A stretch of DNA of 35,040 nucleotides, taken from NCBI GenBank assembly GCA_004554105.1, contig SFNW01000012.1, positions 1 to 35,040 on the forward strand, given 5' to 3'. The position numbers and the translations under genes are program-made. Source of the DNA: Clostridiales bacterium. GTDB lineage: Bacteria; Bacillota; Clostridia; Oscillospirales; CAG-272. Below the pieces are notes generated by a model. It worked only from the letters and a program-made list of their open reading frames with translations. It ran no database searches and had not been told where the DNA came from. Of the stretch, positions 23,763 through 31,675 are shown piece after piece (positions within the stretch are counted from its first letter, which is position 1; each line of letters begins with the position of its first letter).

Positions 23763-23889
23763 CTCGCTCAAAAAAAGCGAGTGCCGCGGGGCTTTGTTTG
23801 CTTTGCCTGTACAAATTGTGCCGTCACAGAAAAACGCTGCTGTGGTTATTTTCATTTGAAAATGCCGCGGCTTTTTTCTTTGCCGCGGC
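23763..23889 (+). promoter_or_regulatory. Putative expression platform: alternative CCGCGG hairpins
   Basis: Between the aptamer and the start codon lie a CTCGCT/AGCGAG hairpin (23763-23781) and three copies of the self-complementary GCCGCGG (23783-23789, 23864-23870 and 23882-23888). Copies 1 and 2 could pair to form a stem directly followed by T6 (23872-23877), a terminator. Copies 2 and 3 could pair instead across a 10-nt loop and remove it. This is an inference from sequence symmetry. The remaining stretch up to 23962 shows only the ribosome binding site AAAGGA (23947-23952). Confidence 0.45.
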
Positions 23890-23962
23890 GTAAGGGGTGG
23901 GCGAAAAACAAACGAGCCGCAGCCGAGGCTGCAAAAACGAACTACGAAAGGATTTTGACAAA

Positions 23963-26900
23963 ATGAAAGCAAAGCGGATTTTATCTGCATTTTTAAGTAT
24001 TGTTCTGCTTTTCGGCGCCGTAATTGTTCCCGCGCAGGCAAGCGAAACCGCGCAAGCACCGACTTCACTCGAACTTACGCACGACGCAAAAACCGTCATC
24101 GACGGCAAAATCATTGCAAAAAAGGGCGACTGCTTTACGCTGACCGCGCTTGACCAGAACGGCGAGGAAACGCCCGTGAGCTGGTCGAGCAGCTCCTACG
24201 GCGTCTCGGTCGATTCTGCCACGGGCGAAGTCACCGTCACGGGCGACCTCTACGCCTCGGGCACCTCGTATTGGTATTTCACAGCGACCTCAACGCTTGA
24301 CAGCTCGGTCAAAAAGCAGCTTTCGGTGCAGGCAACCGGCTATCTTCTGTCCGCCTATCAAAAGAATCAGACCGTCGCCCTCTCCGCCGACGGGCAGACC
24401 GCCAAAACCGCCTCTTTAAGCGGCGGTTACGGCGGACACAATCTATGGAGCTTTGACATTCCGAGCGGTGTCGCGGTGCTTCCCGCCGATCCCGGAACGG
24501 GCAGTGCGGTCAAATTCAACCTCTTCCGCCCCGGTCGCTTTACCGCGACCTATAAGCTCGACGTCGACGAGACTTTGTCCGATACCGCAACCTTTACCGT
24601 GACCGGCATCGCGGTCGAGGACGCGGACGGACAGAGCGGAAAGACCTACCTTAGCATCGGCGAAGGAATTCCCGCGCCCACGGTACAGCTCACGGCTTAC
24701 CTCGAAGACGGGCGCAGTCTCGCCGGCTGGGCGAGCGATGACGAAGCCGTCGCAACCGTAGACGAAAACGGGCTTGTGACCGCCGTCGGCATCGGCAGTG
24801 CGATTGTCAGTGCTGCCGACGACAACGGAACGCGCGGCGGCATCAAGGTCGTCGTACAGAGTGAGGATATTCCCTACTTTGAGAGCCTTGAATTTGCGAC
24901 GACCTCGCTCGCCGCGGGTGCATGGGTCACGGGCGAAACCTTTGCGCCGACCGAGACGGAATATGCCCTGCCCTTAAAAACCTATCAGACAAGCTCGCTT
25001 GTCCTGCAAAAAACCACGCTGTACGACGCGGAAAAATATACCGCGACGGCGGAATACACCGACATAAACGGCGAGAAGCGGCAGATTGCCGTCAAGAGCG
25101 GCGTGCAGACGACCCTGCCGAATCTGCCGTTTGACGAATCTGTCCTGACCGTTACGCTTGCGGACAAAAGCAATGCGGAAAGCAAGACGGTCTACACCTT
25201 TACCGTCTCGCGTCCCCGCGATACGACCAAGGCAATCAAAGCAAGCGGCATTGTCCTCTCCCCCGTCGGCAGAGCCCTTTCGGGCACGACCTGCCGCGGC
25301 ATAGCGGAAGGTGCGATGCAGCGAGCCGATGCAAGCGGTGCGCTCACCTCGGGTACGGGTGTTGCAAGCACGGTTTATTTCTACAGGACTTTCCTGTATG
25401 ACAACGCCGACGGCTTCAAACTGAATCTGACCGCATCGACCGCCTTTGCACACCTCCGCTACAGCACGGACGGCGGCGAAAGCTGGAAAGAAACCGCGCA
25501 GGGCGGCGGCATGACCGACGTCATTTTCCTGCCCGAGAGCGGCGGGGCGCAAATCTCCGTTCAAATTCTCGACGACGCGGCGTATACCGCAAACCTGCGC
25601 GCCGACGGCGACGGCTTTGCGGGCGGTACATCGACCGCATACACGCTTTGGGTCGACGCGGTCACGCCCGCTTCCCCCGAAATCCGCACGGCGGAAGCGA
25701 CGAGCGGCGACTGGTATCCGACCTTTGCCCCCGACGCTTATTCCTATCAACTCATCACCGCCAATGACGGCACCGCGCCTGTCCTGCACTATACCGTCGC
25801 GGACGGCTGCACGGTCAAAATCGGCAACGAAGCGCAGACGCCCGACGAAAACGGCGTTTACGCGCTCACGCTCGGCACATCGCAGACAAGCGTCTCGGTG
25901 ACCTCCGAGGACGGCGACTTCACGACCGTATATAAATTCGGTTACAAAAAGAAGTCGGCGCTCGACGTTCCCGACCGCGTCGTCGACTATCTCTGCATCG
26001 GCTCGCAGTATACCAACGCAAGCTACGGCGTAAACCCCGAATTGACGCTTGCCGGCAGCCTCAAATCGCTCGGCAACTTCGGCGGCTATATCACCTATTA
26101 CTACGAAGACCCGCTGACCGACAACCCGAACAACAAGTACGGCTTGGACTTCTACGTCGTCGGCAACGGCAATGAAGCCAACCTTGACAGCATGGCGGAG
26201 CTCGGGCAGGTCTATGTCTCCGAGGACGGCGTGACCTGGTATGCGCTCGCCGGCTCGGAGCATTACGAGGACAAGGCGCACTGGGATTACACCGTCACCT
26301 ATACGAAGGGTGAGGACGGCAAGGCATACTGGAGCGACAATTGCGGCAACAAAATCGACTATGCCGCCACAGCATGGCCGCGTGCTTCGATTTATTATCT
26401 GAACGATGTCGCAGAAAAGGACAGCTATACCTGCACGGGCATTCTGTTCGACTGCCAGGACGGCAGCGTCACGGGCGACAGCAGTTCGACCGCATCCTTT
26501 GCGGCAAAAGCCAAATTCGGCTACGCCGACTATTATGCATCAAACCTTACGGGGACGACGCTCACCGAAGTCAACCCCTATGTCGAAAAGCCGAGCAAGG
26601 CAAACGGCTTTGACCTTGCATGGGCAGTCGACGGAAACGGCACGCCGGTCGACGTCGGCGGCATGGAGTTCCGCTATGTCAAGGTAGCGACCGCCTCGAA
26701 TATATGGGCGGGCGCATTCAAAGAAAAATCCACCGAGGTCGCTTACGTCGTGCGGACGACCGCACAGGAGAATGCAGTCGGCAAGACCGCATCGCCGTCC
26801 GGCGTGACGATTACCGACGGTGCAAGCACCAAAGTCGTCGGCTTTGCCGACGGGCAAAGCGTCTATACGGTCGACCTCGGCGACATGAAGTACGTCTCGC

Positions 26901-28561
26901 TGACCGTAAGCGGCGCGGCGGAAGACGACAATATTTATATCAACAATCAGCGCACCGCGGCGGGCGAAGCCGCAACGGGCTTCAAGGTCACGAAAGAAAA
27001 GGGCGAGACGCTCGTGCGCGTCCTCGTGCAAAACGGTGAAAAAGAACCCGTCCTCTATCTGCTGAAACTGACAGGCAGCGCAACCGAAAGCGGCGAACTT
27101 GTCGAGGGCATCAAAATCAATGTAAGCGGCGCGGTGCGTGCGGCGGACAGCAAGGACGGCGAAACCTTTACGGCGTCGGTCGGCAGCCGCGTTCCGAGCA
27201 TCGCCGTAGTCCCCTGCATAGCCCCCGAGATGACCTATACGGTAAACGGCGAAGCGCCTGCCGAAAGCTATCCGTTAAGCTACGGTAAGAACGTCTTTGA
27301 GATTGCGGCGACCGACACGGACGGCAATACGCAGACCGTCACGCTGACCGTTACGCGCGAGAATGCACCTGCTTCCTCGGACAAAACGATTACGGTCCGC
27401 TTCACACTCTGCGGCGACGAGGCGCACGGCGACGGCGTGACGCACACCTATAAGGAAAACAGAAGCGACCTGCCCGTATGGATTCAAACGACACGTTACA
27501 CCGTCCCCGCCGAAGCGACCGTCCTCGACGTACTTGAAACCGCGCTTGACGAGGCGGGTATTCCGTTTATCAACGCGGGCGGCAACTATATTTCCTCGGT
27601 CAACGGACTTGCCGAGTTTGACAACGGTCCGCTCTCGGGTTGGATGTACCTGATCAACTCGAAGCACCCGACGCTCGGCGTCGCCGAACAAACGCTGAAA
27701 AACGGCGACCGCATTATCTTCCACTACACCGACGACTATACAAAGGAGCAAGGCTCGGAAAATTGGGCACACGCAACTGCGCCGACAACCTATACTGTCA
27801 AATTTGATTCCGACGGCGGCAGCAGTGTTTCGAGCAAAAGCATTGATAAAAACGAAAAGCTTGCAAAACCCGCAGACCCGGTTAAAGATGGCTTCCGTTT
27901 TGACGGCTGGTATACCGACCGCGCGTTGACAACGCCCTACGACTTTGACGCCCCCGTCACAGGGAGTTTTACGCTCTACGCGAAGTGGGTCGAAACGCCC
28001 GCCTTTAACGCAAACACCTTTGCCGATGTGGCAGAGGGCGACTGGTATTACGACGCCGTGCGCTATGTGTACGAAAAAGGGCTGATGCAAGGCACGGACA
28101 AAGGCTTTGAGCCGAACGCCGATGTCACGCGCGCCATGGTCGTCACCCTGCTCTACCGTCTTGAAGGCGGCAAAGCAAACAGCACGAACACCCGTTTTGC
28201 GGACGTCGCAGACGGTGAATGGTATGCGGAGGCGGTCGCATGGGCTGTCGAAAACGGCATTGTCAAAGGCGTTGACGACGCACGCTTTGCGCCGAATGAG
28301 CGCATGACCCGCGAACAGCTTGCCGTCGTGCTCTGCCGCTATGCCGCGTTCAAAGGCTATGATGTTTCCGCCCGCGCCGATTTGTCGGCATTTGCAGACA
28401 AACTCGCAGTCAGCGATTGGGCTTTAGATGCCCTCTCCTTTGCAAATGCGGTCGGACTCGTCAAGGGAACAGACGAAACTGCACTGTCGCCGCAAGGCGC
28501 GGCGACCCGCGCGCAGATTGCAGTCATCTTTATGCGACTTTGCGAGTTCCTCATCAAATAA
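23963..28561 (+). CDS. SLH-anchored surface protein with DUF4430 (transcobalamin-like) domain, riboswitch-controlled
   Basis: 1532 residues. Signal peptide about 1-28. The body is a chain of beta-sandwich modules: a BIG2-like domain (about 215-300), cadherin-like modules (about 302-420, 570-665, 945-1040 and 1048-1137), and a distinct central domain (about 672-935, GNFGGYITYYYEDPLTDNP to WAGAFKEK). A DUF4430 domain spans about 1140-1272, with the family pattern LDVLETAL, FDNGPLSGWMYLINS and NGDRIIFHYTDD; it is related to the C-terminal domain of transcobalamin. An InlB-type repeat (about 1276-1344, GFRFDGWYTD and TLYAKW) and three SLH repeats (about 1350-1532) follow; SLH repeats bind cell-wall secondary polymers. 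It is the first gene after a cobalamin riboswitch, so capture of corrinoids at the cell surface is the likely job (inferred). The start was chosen by AAAGGA and the signal peptide. Confidence 0.85.
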   Translation: MKAKRILSAFLSIVLLFGAVIVPAQASETAQAPTSLELTHDAKTVIDGKIIAKKGDCFTLTALDQNGEETPVSWSSSSYGVSVDSATGEVTVTGDLYASGTSYWYFTATSTLDSSVKKQLSVQATGYLLSAYQKNQTVALSADGQTAKTASLSGGYGGHNLWSFDIPSGVAVLPADPGTGSAVKFNLFRPGRFTATYKLDVDETLSDTATFTVTGIAVEDADGQSGKTYLSIGEGIPAPTVQLTAYLEDGRSLAGWASDDEAVATVDENGLVTAVGIGSAIVSAADDNGTRGGIKVVVQSEDIPYFESLEFATTSLAAGAWVTGETFAPTETEYALPLKTYQTSSLVLQKTTLYDAEKYTATAEYTDINGEKRQIAVKSGVQTTLPNLPFDESVLTVTLADKSNAESKTVYTFTVSRPRDTTKAIKASGIVLSPVGRALSGTTCRGIAEGAMQRADASGALTSGTGVASTVYFYRTFLYDNADGFKLNLTASTAFAHLRYSTDGGESWKETAQGGGMTDVIFLPESGGAQISVQILDDAAYTANLRADGDGFAGGTSTAYTLWVDAVTPASPEIRTAEATSGDWYPTFAPDAYSYQLITANDGTAPVLHYTVADGCTVKIGNEAQTPDENGVYALTLGTSQTSVSVTSEDGDFTTVYKFGYKKKSALDVPDRVVDYLCIGSQYTNASYGVNPELTLAGSLKSLGNFGGYITYYYEDPLTDNPNNKYGLDFYVVGNGNEANLDSMAELGQVYVSEDGVTWYALAGSEHYEDKAHWDYTVTYTKGEDGKAYWSDNCGNKIDYAATAWPRASIYYLNDVAEKDSYTCTGILFDCQDGSVTGDSSSTASFAAKAKFGYADYYASNLTGTTLTEVNPYVEKPSKANGFDLAWAVDGNGTPVDVGGMEFRYVKVATASNIWAGAFKEKSTEVAYVVRTTAQENAVGKTASPSGVTITDGASTKVVGFADGQSVYTVDLGDMKYVSLTVSGAAEDDNIYINNQRTAAGEAATGFKVTKEKGETLVRVLVQNGEKEPVLYLLKLTGSATESGELVEGIKINVSGAVRAADSKDGETFTASVGSRVPSIAVVPCIAPEMTYTVNGEAPAESYPLSYGKNVFEIAATDTDGNTQTVTLTVTRENAPASSDKTITVRFTLCGDEAHGDGVTHTYKENRSDLPVWIQTTRYTVPAEATVLDVLETALDEAGIPFINAGGNYISSVNGLAEFDNGPLSGWMYLINSKHPTLGVAEQTLKNGDRIIFHYTDDYTKEQGSENWAHATAPTTYTVKFDSDGGSSVSSKSIDKNEKLAKPADPVKDGFRFDGWYTDRALTTPYDFDAPVTGSFTLYAKWVETPAFNANTFADVAEGDWYYDAVRYVYEKGLMQGTDKGFEPNADVTRAMVVTLLYRLEGGKANSTNTRFADVADGEWYAEAVAWAVENGIVKGVDDARFAPNERMTREQLAVVLCRYAAFKGYDVSARADLSAFADKLAVSDWALDALSFANAVGLVKGTDETALSPQGAATRAQIAVIFMRLCEFLIK

Positions 28562-28579
28562 AACGGGAAAGGCGTTTCC

Positions 28580-30175
28580 ATGAAAAGAATCCTGTCTGTT
28601 CTGCTCTGCCTGCTTCTGTCGGTTTCCGCTGCTTTGCCCGCACACGCTGCGGAAAGCAGCAACATCGCCGACACGGTAAACGATCTTGCGGCGTATGTAT
28701 ACAAAACCGTCGCCGAGCCGCAAGTCGGCTCGGTCGGCGGCGAGTGGGCGGTTCTCGGGCTTGCGCGGAGCGGCGCTTCGATTCCGTCCTCCTACTTTGA
28801 CGGCTATGTCCAAAGCGTCGAGGACACGCTGAAAGCCTGCGGCGGCGTTTTGCACGGGAAAAAATACACCGAATATTCGCGCGTTATCCTCGCGCTGACC
28901 GCTGTCGGCAAAGACCCGACAAACATAGCGGGCTATAATCTGCTCACGCCGCTCGGCGACTATGAACAGACGGTTTGGCAGGGTGTGAACGGCGCAATCT
29001 GGGCGCTGATTGCGCTCGACAGCGGCAACTACGAAATCCCGCAAAATCCCGCCGCAAAAGTACAGGCGACGCGCGAAAAATATCTCGACTTTATCCTGCA
29101 AAAGCAGCTTGAGGACGGCGGCTTCGCGCTCTCGGGCGAACACGCCGACGCCGATTTGACGGCAATGGCACTGCAGGCACTGGCAAAATACACGGATAAG
29201 CCGACGGTAAGGGCGTCGGCAGATAAAGCGCTCACCTGCCTGTCGGCAATGCAGAACGAAAGCGGCGGCTTTGCCGCCTACGGCGCGGAGAACGCCGAGA
29301 GTTGCGCGCAGGTCATTGTCGCGCTGTGCGAGCTCGGCATTTCGCCGCGCGACGCCCGCTTTGTCAAAAACGGCAATTCGGCGCTCGACAATCTGTTGAC
29401 CTTCTACGTCAAGGGAAAGGGCTTCAAGCACCTGCAAAGCGACGAAACCGCACAGCAGATGCCGACCGAACAAGGGCTTTATGCCCTTGCCGCCGCGTTG
29501 CGGCTGCAAAACGGGCAAAACAGCCTGTACCGCATGGGCGACGCCGAAAGCCGCACAGGCGGCGGACTTGTCGGCAAGCACCCCGACGTGCAAAAGCTGC
29601 CCGTTATCGCTGAGAAAACCTTTGCCGACATAGCCGGGCACAAAAATCGGGCGGCAATCGAAGCGCTCGCGTCGCGGAATATCCTAAACGGCAAAAGCGC
29701 GACCCGCTTTGACCCCGACGCCGGCATGACACGGGCGGAATTTGCCGCAATTCTCGTCCGCGGGCTGGGACTGCTGAAACAAGGCGGCGCGGCGTTTGAC
29801 GACGTAAAGCAAAGCGACTGGTTTTTTGATGCGGTCAATACGGCGTGCGCCTACGGCATCGTCAAGGGCGTGTCGGCGACCGCATTCAACCCAAGCGGCA
29901 GCGTCACCCGCGAAGAAGCGGCGGTCATGCTTGCACGCGCCGCCGCCCTGTGCGGCATTTCGACCGAGTACACCGCGTTTGAAGCGCGCAACGTGCTGGC
30001 GGTCTATGCGGACTATGTCAAGGCGTCCGACTGGGCGTATGCGTCACTGGCGTTTTGCTACGACCGCGGCATTGCGGACAGCAGCGTCGCGGCAATTCAG
30101 CCGAAAACAGCCGTAACGCGCGCCGAAATCGCGCAAATGCTGTATAATCTGCTCGCGCTGTCGAGGCTCTTATAG
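28580..30175 (+). CDS. Alpha/alpha-toroid (prenyltransferase-like) surface protein with SLH repeats
   Basis: 531 residues. Signal peptide 1-23. Residues ~30-330 are helix pairs with the Q-x-DGGF signature of the prenyltransferase/squalene-cyclase repeat fold (KQLEDGGFAL, MQNESGGFAAYG and TEQGLYALAAALRL), the same alpha6/alpha6-barrel class that forms the N-terminal, cobalamin-holding domain of transcobalamin and intrinsic factor. Catalytic DxDD or metal-site residues of real cyclases and prenyltransferases are not evident. Three SLH repeats follow (about 348-395, 406-455 and 475-525) and attach it to the wall. It starts 18 bp after the previous gene with GGGAAAGG upstream. In this operon it probably supplies the alpha half of a split transcobalamin-like binding site; this is inferred. 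Confidence 0.82.
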   Translation: MKRILSVLLCLLLSVSAALPAHAAESSNIADTVNDLAAYVYKTVAEPQVGSVGGEWAVLGLARSGASIPSSYFDGYVQSVEDTLKACGGVLHGKKYTEYSRVILALTAVGKDPTNIAGYNLLTPLGDYEQTVWQGVNGAIWALIALDSGNYEIPQNPAAKVQATREKYLDFILQKQLEDGGFALSGEHADADLTAMALQALAKYTDKPTVRASADKALTCLSAMQNESGGFAAYGAENAESCAQVIVALCELGISPRDARFVKNGNSALDNLLTFYVKGKGFKHLQSDETAQQMPTEQGLYALAAALRLQNGQNSLYRMGDAESRTGGGLVGKHPDVQKLPVIAEKTFADIAGHKNRAAIEALASRNILNGKSATRFDPDAGMTRAEFAAILVRGLGLLKQGGAAFDDVKQSDWFFDAVNTACAYGIVKGVSATAFNPSGSVTREEAAVMLARAAALCGISTEYTAFEARNVLAVYADYVKASDWAYASLAFCYDRGIADSSVAAIQPKTAVTRAEIAQMLYNLLALSRLL

Positions 30176-30183
30176 GAGTATAA

Positions 30184-30795
30184 ATGAAGAAATTTTCAAA
30201 ACCGATTCTCGCCGTTTTGTGCGTGCTTGCCGTTTTGGCGATCGCCTATTTTGCGGGCGGCGGAAGCAGCGACAAAGTCCCCGCGCCCGCGCCGGACGCT
30301 TTCGCAGCCGAAACAAGCATAGGCGTCCCGCCGCCGATGGACGCGGAGGACGCGGTGATTTCCGACGTCGAGCATACCTGCACGCTCTCAGTGCGGTGCG
30401 ACACGCTGCTCGACCGTCTCGACACGCTCGCCCCCGAAAAGGCGGCGCTCGTCCCCGTGGACGGCGCGCTCTACGCCGAGCAGGAAGTCACCTTTTACGA
30501 GGGCGAAAGCGTATTCAATCTCCTTGCGCGCGAAATGAAGCAAAACGGAATCCACCTCGAATTTGTCAATACCCCGCTCTACGGTAGCGCGTACATCGAG
30601 GGCATCGGCAACCTCTATGAATTCGACTGCGGCGAGCTTTCGGGCTGGATGTACAAGGTCAACGACCGGTTTCCAAACTACGGCTGCTCCCGCTACCGTC
30701 TGAAAGAGGGCGACCGGGTCGAGTGGGTCTACACCTGCGACCTCGGACGGGACGTCGGCGGCGGAACTGTGACAGAGAGGCAAAACGATGAATGA
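30184..30795 (+). CDS. Membrane-anchored DUF4430 (transcobalamin beta-domain-like) protein
   Basis: 203 residues. One N-terminal membrane segment (about 7-25); there is no lipobox Cys, so it is held by an uncleaved or cleaved signal helix. After a Pro/Ala-rich spacer, residues ~70-195 form a DUF4430 domain: EGESVFNLLAREMKQNGI, YIEGIGNLYEFDCGELSGWMYKVND and KEGDRVEWVYTCDLG. The pattern matches the C-terminal (beta) domain of transcobalamin and intrinsic factor. The gene begins 8 bp after the toroid gene (TAGGAG upstream) and overlaps ecfT by 8 bp. It could be the membrane-proximal carrier that hands corrinoid to the ECF transporter. Confidence 0.83.
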   Translation: MKKFSKPILAVLCVLAVLAIAYFAGGGSSDKVPAPAPDAFAAETSIGVPPPMDAEDAVISDVEHTCTLSVRCDTLLDRLDTLAPEKAALVPVDGALYAEQEVTFYEGESVFNLLAREMKQNGIHLEFVNTPLYGSAYIEGIGNLYEFDCGELSGWMYKVNDRFPNYGCSRYRLKEGDRVEWVYTCDLGRDVGGGTVTERQNDE

Positions 30796-31675
30796 ATTCA
30801 AAACCTATCACCCGATAGTCAGCTTTGCCTATTTCGGCTTTGTCATCGCCTTTTCGATGGTGTTTATGCACCCGTTCTGCCTTGCCGTGTCGCTCGTCTG
30901 CGCCTTCGTTTTTTCGGTCATGCTGAAAGGCAGAAAAGCCGTCAAAACCAATCTTCTCTATATGCTGCCCGTCATGCTGCTCACTGCGCTCGCCAATCCC
31001 CTGTTCAGCCATGCGGGCACGACTGTCCTCTGCTACCTGCCGAGCGGCAACCCGCTGACGCTCGAATCGGTTGAATACGGGCTTGCCGCCGCAGCGATGC
31101 TGGTCGGCGTTCTCTGCTGGTTTTCCTGCTTCAATGCGGTCATGACGAGCGACAAGCTTGTCTGTCTGTTCGGCAGAGCGATTCCGTCGCTGTCGCTGAT
31201 TTTATCCATGACGCTCCGCTTTGTCCCGCACTATGCGGCGCAGCTGAAGACGGTTGTGCGCGCGCAGAAATGCCTCGGGCGCGATATGTCGAGCGGCAGT
31301 CTTGTCGAGCGGGCAAAGCACGGGCTTTCGATTCTGTCCGTGCTGACGACTTGGGCGCTCGAAAACGCCGTGGATACGGCGGACAGCATGAAGTCCCGCG
31401 GCTACGGTCTGCCCGGGCGAACGGCGTTTTCAATCTTTACCTTTGACAGGCGGGACAAAGCCGCGCTCGCCTGTATCTTTGTCCTCGGCGCGTATGTCTG
31501 TGTCGGCGGACTCTGCGGCGCGCTCGATTTTCATTATTTTCCCGCCGTGGGCGGAGCGGAATACTCGTTTTTCGGCGCGAGCGTCTTTGCCGCCTATCTT
31601 GCGCTCTGCGCCCTGCCGATTGTAATTGAACTGTGGGAGGTGAGACGATGGAAAGCTATCGAATCGAACACCTGA
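30788..31675 (+). CDS. ecfT: ECF transporter T component
   Basis: 295 residues, membrane protein with N-terminal helices (YHPIVSFAYFGFVIAFSMVFMHPFCLAVS) and the cytoplasmic coupling helices that end in ENAVDTADSMKSRGYGLPGRT, matching the A-x-x-R-G coupling motif of EcfT. It links the ATPases to the substrate-binding S component. It overlaps the gene before it by 8 bp and the next by 28 bp, so all three are translationally coupled. Confidence 0.9.
   Translation: MNEFKTYHPIVSFAYFGFVIAFSMVFMHPFCLAVSLVCAFVFSVMLKGRKAVKTNLLYMLPVMLLTALANPLFSHAGTTVLCYLPSGNPLTLESVEYGLAAAAMLVGVLCWFSCFNAVMTSDKLVCLFGRAIPSLSLILSMTLRFVPHYAAQLKTVVRAQKCLGRDMSSGSLVERAKHGLSILSVLTTWALENAVDTADSMKSRGYGLPGRTAFSIFTFDRRDKAALACIFVLGAYVCVGGLCGALDFHYFPAVGGAEYSFFGASVFAAYLALCALPIVIELWEVRRWKAIESNT

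Noticed and set aside
23376..24068. 230-codon minus-strand frame over the riboswitch
   Set aside because: Opposite strand of a well-supported cobalamin aptamer and its leader; no family resemblance.
24974..26281. 435-codon minus-strand frame
   Set aside because: Antisense shadow of the large surface protein; no domain, no promoter.
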